DNA of 8,341 nt from Schwartzia sp. (in: firmicutes) (GTDB lineage Bacteria > Bacillota > Negativicutes > Selenomonadales > Selenomonadaceae). Positions 1 through 4,718 of the stretch are shown here, piece after piece (the first letter of the stretch is position 1; each line of letters opens with the position of its first letter). The stretch spans positions 1 to 8,341 of the forward strand of contig JAILNL010000111.1 of assembly GCA_024691625.1 (NCBI GenBank), in the 5' to 3' direction. The notes under the pieces are model-generated. The model did not search any database, was not told the origin of the DNA, and saw only the letters and a list, made by a program, of their open reading frames with translations. Position numbers and translations under genes: made by a program.

Positions 1-63
1 CAGTGGATAGGACGTTAGCCTCCGGAGCTGAAAGCGGCGGTTCGACTCCGCCCGAGCGCACCA
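1..63 (+). tRNA. tRNA-Arg (anticodon CCG), 5' end cut off by window edge
   Basis: The 3' three quarters of a tRNA that decodes CGG as arginine. The window opens in the D-arm/D-loop (CAGTGGATAG). The anticodon stem is TTAGC (15-19) with GCTGA (27-31), closing a 7-base loop CTCCGGA (20-26) whose positions 34-36 are CCG (22-24). A short variable region follows, then T-stem GGCGG (36-40)/CCGCC (48-52) around the loop TTCGACT. The 3' acceptor strand CGAGCGC is at 53-59, the discriminator A at 60, and the encoded CCA at 61-63. The acceptor 5' strand and part of the D-arm lie outside the window. A Rho-independent terminator follows at once, so this is the last gene of its transcript. Confidence 0.95.
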
Positions 64-74
64 TGAAAAATCAG

Positions 75-110
75 GCTGCACATGAGATGTTATTTCATGT
101 GCAGCTTTTT
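75..110 (+). terminator. Rho-independent terminator of tRNA-Arg
   Basis: Perfect 11-bp stem GCTGCACATGA (75-85) / TCATGTGCAGC (95-105) with a 9-base loop, followed directly by five T (106-110) and a further T-rich stretch. It lies 11 bases beyond the tRNA CCA end and isolates the tRNA transcript from alaS. Confidence 0.9.
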
Positions 111-142
111 CTATTTTATGGTAGGTTATCTGTGTTTCAAAA

Positions 143-164
143 TTGACTTTGAACGTGCAGTCAA
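143..164. promoter_or_regulatory. inverted repeat over the alaS promoter (candidate operator)
   Basis: TTGACT (143-148) and AGTCAA (159-164) are perfect inverted copies separated by 10 bases, one helical turn between arms. The left arm is the -35 box itself and the right arm ends one base before the -10 box, so a dimeric protein bound here would block RNA polymerase. The repeat is seen directly; its function is inferred. A 6-bp arm pair could arise by chance, since one arm is fixed by the promoter consensus. Confidence 0.4.
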
Positions 165-171
165 CTATAAT
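143..171 (+). promoter_or_regulatory. sigma-A promoter of alaS
   Basis: -35 TTGACT (143-148), 17-base spacer, -10 TATAAT (166-171): five of six and six of six matches to the vegetative consensus at ideal spacing. Transcription should start near 178, giving a leader of only about 40-45 bases before alaS. That is too short for a T-box riboswitch. An inverted repeat overlaps this promoter (separate entry). Confidence 0.85.
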
Positions 172-207
172 TATGAGGTTAACACAATGCAGAAAACCAA
201 ACTTTTT

Positions 208-212
208 GGGGG
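208..212 (+). promoter_or_regulatory. alaS ribosome binding site (favours TTG 222)
   Basis: GGGGG followed by TTGAT is the only purine-rich block before alaS. It can pair with the 16S 3' end as GGAGG with one G-U pair. Spacing is 3 bases to ATG 216, 9 to TTG 222 and 18 to ATG 231, so TTG 222 is the best-placed initiator even though the ATG is the conventional choice. Confidence 0.5.
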
Positions 213-215
213 TTG

Positions 216-2849
216 ATGAGTTTGAAGTATATGACTGGTAATGAGCTCCGCGAAGCGTATTTGAAGTTTTTCGCGGAAAAGAAAGGACATCTCCGCATGG
301 AGAGCTTTTCTTTGATTCCTGATAATGATCCGACGCTTCTTTTGATTGGTGCGGGTATGGCACCGTTGAAGCCGTTTTTCACAGGTAAAATGAAACCGCC
401 CCGTACACGCGTTACGACAAGCCAGCGCTGCGTACGTACAGGCGATATTGAAAACGTCGGGCGTACAGCTCGTCACCAGACATATTTCGAAATGCTTGGT
501 AATTTCTCTTTTGGTGATTATTTCAAGAAAGAGGCTATTCCCTGGGCATGGGAGTTCCTTACAGAGGTTGTAGAGCTTCCGAAGGATAAGCTTTATGCGA
601 CGATTTATCCGAAGGACGAAGAAGCTGCAGCTATCTGGCGTGAACAGCCGGGATTTGACCCGACACATATCGTTCCCCTTGAGGATAATTTTTGGGAAAT
701 CGGCCCGGGCCCTTGCGGACCTGACTCCGAGATTTATATCGACCTCGGCGAAGAGCGCGGCTGCGGAGAGCCGACCTGTGGCGTAGGCTGTGACTGCGAT
801 CGTTACCTTGAAATCTGGAACCTCGTATTTACGCAGTTTGACCGTACAGAGGACGGAAAATATAATCCGCTGGCACATAAAAATATTGATACAGGCTGCG
901 GACTTGAGCGTCTTGCTTCCGTAGTTCAGGGCAAGCCCTCGAACTTCGAAACGGATCTCCTGTTCCCGATTATCGAATACGCGGCTGCAAAAGCAGGTGT
1001 CGAATACGGAAAGGATGCGGAGACTGATGTTTCCCTGAAGGTCATTGCCGACCATGCACGCAGCATGTCAGTCATGATTATGGATGGAATTCTTCCGTCC
1101 AACGAAGGACGCGGCTATGTACTGCGCCGTATCCTGCGCCGTGCCGTACGCCACGGCAGACTTCTCGGTATCAAGGACACATTCCTGCCGGGCGCTGTAG
1201 ATGCTGTCGTTAAAATTTATCAGGATGCTTCGGACTTCGGAGCTCTTGTTGCTAAACAGGACTATATTAAGAAGGTCATTCTTCTTGAAGAAGAGCGTTT
1301 CCATGCAACACTGTCTCAGGGTATGGAGATGCTGAATGACCACATGGAAGCACTGAAAAAAGAAGGAAATAAAGTTCTCAGCGGTGCTGACGCATTCAAG
1401 CTTTATGATACCTTCGGATTCCCGTGGGAGCTTACTGATGAGATTCTGCACGAGAACGGTCTTGAGCTGGACGAAAAGGGCTTTGAAGCTGAAATGCAGG
1501 CACAGAGGGAACGCGCACGTTCCGCACGCAAGGCAAACCAGCGTGTTGAGGTTCCTGACCTCAGAGACCGCGTAGACGTTTCCAAGCTCCGTGTTGACGA
1601 AACTGCAACCGAGGCAAAGGTTGTCTGCATCTGGAAGGACGGCATCCTTGTTGATGAACTCAAGGACGGCGAGGAAGCAGGAATTATTCTTGACGTAACA
1701 CCGTTCTACGCTGAGGGCGGCGGACAGGTAGGCGACGCAGGACTCCTTATTTCCGAGCTTGGCCGTGTACAGGTTTCCAACGCAAAGAAGCTTCCAGACG
1801 GCACAGTTTATCATCTTTCCTACATTGAAGAGGGTATGCTGAAGGTCGGAGATACAGTTAAAATTGAAATTGATGCAGCACGCAAGCTTGCGTCTGCACG
1901 CAACCATACTGCAACCCATCTGATGCAGGCAGCACTGAAGCGTGTTGTCGGCAGCCAGGTAAATCAGGCAGGTTCTCTCGTAACACCGGAGCGTTTGCGT
2001 TTTGACTTCTCGAATTTCGAGCCGGTTACGGAGCAGCAGCTTGCTGATGTAGAGGAGCTCGTAAACGAAATTATCCTCAAAGGACAGGATGTTGAAATCT
2101 CTCACATGAAGCAGGACGAGGCACGCGAAAAGGGTGCAATGGCTCTCTTCAGTGAAAAATACGGTGATATTGTCCGTGTCGTTACGGTCCCGGGCTTCAG
2201 CATGGAGCTTTGCGGCGGTTCCCACGTCAAGAACGTCGGACAGATCGGCATGTTCAAAATCGTCAGCGAGACGGGTGTTGCTGCAGGTGTACGTCGTATC
2301 GAAGCTGTTACGGGTGCTGCGGCTCTTGCTTACGCAAAGAAGAACGAAGCTCTTGTTAATGAGGCTGCTGGCATACTGAAATGTCAGGCAGATGACGTGG
2401 TATCTCATATTTCCGCGCTTCTTGACGAGAATAAGGAAATGTCCAAGAAGATTGATGAAGTCCGCAAAATGCAGGAAAAAGAGGATGCTGAGAAGCTCCT
2501 TTCCGACGTACAGGAAATCGGCGGAGTTCAGGTCGTAAAGGGAAAAGCTGATGTCGCAGGCATGGATGAGCTTCGTGAAATGGCTGATTTGGCATGCGAT
2601 AAGCTTGAAAACGGTGTCGTTGTTCTCGGTGCGGCATTTGACGGCAAGGTAAGCCTCGTTGTCAAAGCTTCCAAGGAAGCAGTCAAGAAGGGCATTCACG
2701 CCGGAAAAATCATCAAAGAGATGGCTGCTGTTGTCGGCGGTGGCGGCGGCGGACGTCCGGATATGGCACAGGCAGGCGGCAAGAATGCCGAGAAGCTGCC
2801 TGAGGCAATTGCAAAGGCAGAAGCTGTGATTAAAGAGCAGTTAGGCTAA
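216..2849 (+). CDS. alaS: alanyl-tRNA synthetase
   Basis: Cytoplasmic class II synthetase that charges tRNA-Ala with alanine and clears Ser/Gly mischarged tRNA. About 877 residues, normal full length. In order (numbering from the ATG at 216): catalytic core (about 1-250) with the motif 2 region TTSQRCVRTGDIENVGRTAR and FEMLGNFSFGDYFK, the Firmicute Cys-rich patch CGEPTCGVGCDCDR, and motif 3 DTGCGLERLASV; a helical tRNA-recognition region (to about 460); an editing domain with zinc ligands H564xxxH568 (NHTATH) and C666GGSH670; then a C-terminal DHHA1-type domain ending in GGGGGGRPDMAQAGG. Start choice: ATG 216 lies only 3 bases after the G-run (208-212) that must serve as Shine-Dalgarno. TTG 222 (reading M-K-Y-M-T-G-N-E) lies 9 bases after it and matches the usual family start better; ATG 231 is a third option. 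Own promoter upstream, terminator downstream. Confidence 0.97.
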   Translation: MSLKYMTGNELREAYLKFFAEKKGHLRMESFSLIPDNDPTLLLIGAGMAPLKPFFTGKMKPPRTRVTTSQRCVRTGDIENVGRTARHQTYFEMLGNFSFGDYFKKEAIPWAWEFLTEVVELPKDKLYATIYPKDEEAAAIWREQPGFDPTHIVPLEDNFWEIGPGPCGPDSEIYIDLGEERGCGEPTCGVGCDCDRYLEIWNLVFTQFDRTEDGKYNPLAHKNIDTGCGLERLASVVQGKPSNFETDLLFPIIEYAAAKAGVEYGKDAETDVSLKVIADHARSMSVMIMDGILPSNEGRGYVLRRILRRAVRHGRLLGIKDTFLPGAVDAVVKIYQDASDFGALVAKQDYIKKVILLEEERFHATLSQGMEMLNDHMEALKKEGNKVLSGADAFKLYDTFGFPWELTDEILHENGLELDEKGFEAEMQAQRERARSARKANQRVEVPDLRDRVDVSKLRVDETATEAKVVCIWKDGILVDELKDGEEAGIILDVTPFYAEGGGQVGDAGLLISELGRVQVSNAKKLPDGTVYHLSYIEEGMLKVGDTVKIEIDAARKLASARNHTATHLMQAALKRVVGSQVNQAGSLVTPERLRFDFSNFEPVTEQQLADVEELVNEIILKGQDVEISHMKQDEAREKGAMALFSEKYGDIVRVVTVPGFSMELCGGSHVKNVGQIGMFKIVSETGVAAGVRRIEAVTGAAALAYAKKNEALVNEAAGILKCQADDVVSHISALLDENKEMSKKIDEVRKMQEKEDAEKLLSDVQEIGGVQVVKGKADVAGMDELREMADLACDKLENGVVVLGAAFDGKVSLVVKASKEAVKKGIHAGKIIKEMAAVVGGGGGGRPDMAQAGGKNAEKLPEAIAKAEAVIKEQLG

Positions 2850-2864
2850 TCAATATGATTTTAC

Positions 2865-2893
2865 AAGACGCGCAGGGGTTCTGCGCGTCTTTT
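2865..2893 (+). terminator. Rho-independent terminator after alaS
   Basis: Perfect 11-bp stem AAGACGCGCAG (2865-2875) / CTGCGCGTCTT (2881-2891), 5-base loop GGGTT, T-run ending at 2893. The T-run is only four long, and no clear promoter lies between this hairpin and the next gene, so partial readthrough from alaS may feed the downstream gene. Confidence 0.85.
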
Positions 2894-2907
2894 GCAGACT
2901 AAAAAAC

Positions 2908-2912
2908 AGAGG
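2908..2912 (+). promoter_or_regulatory. ribosome binding site fixing a TTG start
   Basis: AGAGG at 2908-2912 sits 8 bases before TTG 2921. No in-frame ATG or GTG nearby has comparable spacing, so this site decides the TTG start of the adaptor gene. Confidence 0.75.
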
Positions 2913-2920
2913 TAATACTT

Positions 2921-3907
2921 TTGGAAGTTGATATCAGCAGGACTGTCAACAGATTTTTGAAATACGGACTTGTGGGACTGATTGCGGGCGCTGTGCTCTG
3001 CTCCGGCATAGTATGGTGGTATCAGAGCAGTCACAAGGTTCTTACACTGGTAGACGCAGCGGTAGTGGGCAATGCTGTCGGGGTAAGGTCCCGGGCAAAC
3101 GGCACAATTACCACAATCCTTGTAAAAGACGGGGAAAGTGTCAAAACAGGACAGTCTTTGGCGAATATTGAAGTCAAGGTCTCGGAAGAACAGATAAAGC
3201 AGCTTGCTCAGTCTGTGGAGCTTGCAAAGCAGAATCTTGCACAGGTAAGACAGGGGACGACTGTTTCACGTCCTGTCGTCATAGAAAGCGGCGGTTCGGC
3301 GCAGCAGGCGGCCCAGCTTGAGCGTATGGAGCAGCTTTATGCGATTGGAGCTGTCAGCGCAAGGCAGCTTGAAGAGGCCAGAGCAGAGTACGAAGCAGGG
3401 GCTTCTGCGGGAAGTGTCTCTTATCAGACTGTTCATCAGCCTGCAAGCGAGCAGGCAATACGCCAGGCAGAGCTTACGCTGCGACAGGCGGAAGCCGCAC
3501 TTTTAAAAGCGCAGGAGGCTTCACAGGCAACAGAGATTACTGCGCCTGTTCCCGGGACGGTGTATCTTTCAGAGATGAAAAGCGGAGATGAGGTCCGTGC
3601 GGGACAGGTTATTCTCTCGATTGGAAATTCTGAGAGCTTTTGGATAGAAGCTTACGTTGACCCGGCAAAGGAAGAATTGTTCAAATTGGGGCAGTATGTT
3701 TCCTATACGGTCGGCGGAAAAACCTTTGACGGAACTATAGCTGACATTGAACAGCCCAAGGGAAAGACGGAAAGCAATGCGGGAACTGAGGGGGTAAATC
3801 CGAATGATATCCATGCGGATAAGCTCACCATACGCATAGCTCTGCCGGAAAAGTGGGATGCGGTATTCCGTCCACAGGCAAGAGCTGTTGTAAAAGTTAA
3901 TTTGTAA
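2921..3907 (+). CDS. HlyD/EmrA-type membrane fusion protein (periplasmic adaptor)
   Basis: 328 residues, normal length for an adaptor linking an inner-membrane pump to an outer-membrane channel. Residues 1-14 are cytoplasmic; one membrane anchor spans about 15-34 (GLVGLIAGAVLCSGIVWWY), so this is a membrane-anchored adaptor and not a lipoprotein. The first lipoyl half-motif is about 46-85 (VRSRANGTITTILVKDGESV), then an Ala/Gln/Glu-rich helical hairpin about 86-203, the second lipoyl half about 204-235 (ITAPVPGTVYLSEMKSGDEV), and a beta-barrel domain to the C-terminus. At the hairpin tip R135-L139-S146 fits the RxxxLxxxxxxS pattern of TolC-contacting adaptors. The TTG start is supported by AGAGG 8 bases upstream. 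No MFS, RND or ABC partner is adjacent, and both flanks carry terminators, so substrate and partner cannot be assigned. Family assignment is firm; the name emrA would be a guess. Confidence 0.9.
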   Translation: MEVDISRTVNRFLKYGLVGLIAGAVLCSGIVWWYQSSHKVLTLVDAAVVGNAVGVRSRANGTITTILVKDGESVKTGQSLANIEVKVSEEQIKQLAQSVELAKQNLAQVRQGTTVSRPVVIESGGSAQQAAQLERMEQLYAIGAVSARQLEEARAEYEAGASAGSVSYQTVHQPASEQAIRQAELTLRQAEAALLKAQEASQATEITAPVPGTVYLSEMKSGDEVRAGQVILSIGNSESFWIEAYVDPAKEELFKLGQYVSYTVGGKTFDGTIADIEQPKGKTESNAGTEGVNPNDIHADKLTIRIALPEKWDAVFRPQARAVVKVNL

Positions 3908-3910
3908 GGA

Positions 3911-3948
3911 AAAAGAGGGCATCACGCATTTGCGTGATGCCCTCTTTT
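3911..3948. terminator. bidirectional terminator between convergent genes
   Basis: Left arm 3911-3928 and right arm 3931-3948 are perfect 18-base inverted copies: A-run, GAGGGCATCACGCA, then TGCGTGATGCCCTC, T-run. The tip would relax to an ATTT loop. Because the A-run mirrors the T-run, it reads as an intrinsic terminator on both strands. It starts 3 bases after the adaptor stop codon and lies 35 bases beyond the stop codon of the minus-strand gene. Confidence 0.93.
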
Positions 3949-3982
3949 GATGTGCGGATAATCAGACGAAATTATGCCGTTT

Positions 3983-4414
3983 TTAGTTGTTGAGGTCGCA
4001 CTTAATTTTTACAACAGCACCGTGAAGAACTTTGAATTCAATCTTCATGCCGCTGTCGGCAGCGTAATAAGTGTACTCCTGCATGCCATCATCGGTCTTA
4101 AGTTTGTCAGGGTGTCCATAAGCTTCGGTGATAGCACTCTCGGAAGAACCTATTGTTATTCCTGCCGGTGTTGAAATTCCACTGGAGCGGGAAATTTTTA
4201 TTTCCTCGATTGTACGACGTGTATAATCGTCTAAATCAATCTTTATGCCGTTCTGAAATAAAGCTTCCTCTCCGTGGTCGCGGTACGTCGGCTGTCCGAA
4301 CGCAGCAATGGCTTCATCTATGTTCATGCCCGGCTTAATTCCGCCAAGAGCAATGTCTGTGCTGGGAATTGCTGCAAAACCTTTTGTACCGGCCATCATC
4401 AGAAATCCGGTCAA
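3983..4414 (-). CDS. small exported protein of two repeated modules; signal-peptide region interrupted
   Basis: I do not recognise a named family. The open part is 143 residues from TTG 4414. Residues 1-15 (TGFLMMAGTKGFAA) look like the hydrophobic core and A-x-A-type cleavage end of a signal peptide that has lost its charged N-terminus. The mature part holds two copies of one module: about 23-75 (GGIKPGMNIDEAIAAFGQP then NGIKIDL and IEEIKIS) and about 83-140 (AGITIGSSESAITEAYGHP then SGMKIEF and VVKIKCD). This G-(I)-x-x-G-x-x-x-x-x-A-I-x-x-x-(F/Y)-G-x-P pattern followed by beta strands resembles small BamE/SmpA-like envelope domains, though that link is tentative. The natural start is probably TTG 4438, in the same frame, but a TGA at 4417-4415 lies between. 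The gene may therefore be a recent pseudogene, or translated poorly from TTG 4414 or the ATG pair just inside. It has its own candidate promoter and shares the downstream terminator. Confidence 0.7.
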   Translation of the reverse strand: MTGFLMMAGTKGFAAIPSTDIALGGIKPGMNIDEAIAAFGQPTYRDHGEEALFQNGIKIDLDDYTRRTIEEIKISRSSGISTPAGITIGSSESAITEAYGHPDKLKTDDGMQEYTYYAADSGMKIEFKVLHGAVVKIKCDLNN

Positions 4415-4438
4415 TCATGTTGTCAGCTCTTTAAGCAA
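4415..4438 (-). pseudogene. upstream in-frame extension of the small exported gene, ending in TGA
   Basis: On the minus strand TTG 4438-4436 opens seven sense codons, M-L-K-E-L-T-T, then TGA at 4417-4415, then the 143-codon frame continues without a shift. Joined across the TGA, the product would be a textbook signal peptide: a lysine near the N-terminus, a hydrophobic core, then G-F-A-A before I-P-S. TGA is one change from TGG (Trp) or CGA (Arg), either tolerable there. Other genes in the window use TGG for Trp and TGA is not reassigned in this lineage, so recoding is unlikely. Confidence 0.6.
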
Positions 4439-4446
4439 AATATTCA

Positions 4447-4454
4447 CTTCCTTT
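4447..4454 (-). promoter_or_regulatory. strong ribosome binding site of the interrupted gene
   Basis: On the minus strand the run AGAAAGGAAGTGA differs at one base from the full 16S-complementary AGAAAGGAGGTGA. The core AAAGGAAG (4454-4447) is 8 bases before TTG 4438. TTG 4414, the first start after the TGA, has only a weak GAG at 12 bases. The ribosome signal therefore points to the start upstream of the TGA. Confidence 0.7.
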
Positions 4455-4492
4455 CTTTTTTTATATAAGTGTATTTCCAGTTATGTATGTAT

Positions 4493-4521
4493 ATAATAAT
4501 CCGAATATATAATTATTGCAA
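4493..4521 (-). promoter_or_regulatory. candidate promoter of the small exported gene
   Basis: Minus strand: -35 TTGCAA (4521-4516), 17-base spacer, -10 TATTAT (4498-4493), giving a start near 4486 and a leader of about 48 bases before TTG 4438. The surrounding DNA is very AT-rich, which makes chance -10 matches common. Confidence 0.45.
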
Positions 4522-4675
4522 GAAAAATTAGTGGATTTTATATAAAAATAATAAAATGAGACTTATTCATTATGAGTTTTAGAATCCAACTGAATTTTAT
4601 TCGAATTTATATAGGACGTTATTGGTGCTTAATTCCCACTTTAGAAACGGAACCTGTATCAACTCAGCATCGGAT
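4522..4675. other. AT-rich intergenic spacer, no gene seen
   Basis: Between the candidate promoter of the small gene and the nadE terminator. Strongly AT-rich, with no credible reading frame, RNA gene or long repeat on either strand. With its flanks it makes a non-coding gap of about 280 bases between two genes pointing the same way. Confidence 0.6.
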
Positions 4676-4704
4676 AAAAAAGCTGCCGCGCTAGTACACG
4701 GCAG
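4676..4704 (-). terminator. Rho-independent terminator of nadE
   Basis: Minus strand: stem CTGCCGTG / CGCGGCAG (8 bp with one G-U pair; 4704-4697 with 4690-4683), 6-base loop TACTAG, one C, then six T (4681-4676). It begins 14 bases past the nadE stop. On the plus strand the same stem is followed by TTTT (4705-4708), so it may stop transcripts from the other side weakly. Confidence 0.85.
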
Positions 4705-4718
4705 TTTTGTGAGCAGTA

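Noticed and set aside
1..63. tRNA 3' end as an integration (att) site
   Set aside because: No direct copy of the tRNA 3' end elsewhere in the window and no integrase; the tRNA is followed directly by its terminator and alaS.
171..1055. 294-codon minus-strand frame opposite the alaS 5' end and promoter
   Set aside because: Same reason as the other antisense frame; it also runs through the alaS promoter and has no recognisable protein pattern.
1068..2699. 543-codon open frame on the minus strand inside alaS
   Set aside because: It lies entirely opposite a certain alaS with all AlaRS motifs. Its translation is Cys/Leu/Asn-rich without domain order, and no ribosome site or promoter fits. Long antisense openness here is a codon-usage by-product.
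3974..4174. 66-codon plus-strand frame opposite the small exported gene
   Set aside because: The minus-strand frame has the internal repeat and signal-peptide features of a real protein; this one has none.
4415..4417. TGA recoded as Trp or selenocysteine
   Set aside because: Other genes in the window use TGG for Trp, the lineage uses the standard code as far as known, and a signal peptide is no place for selenocysteine.
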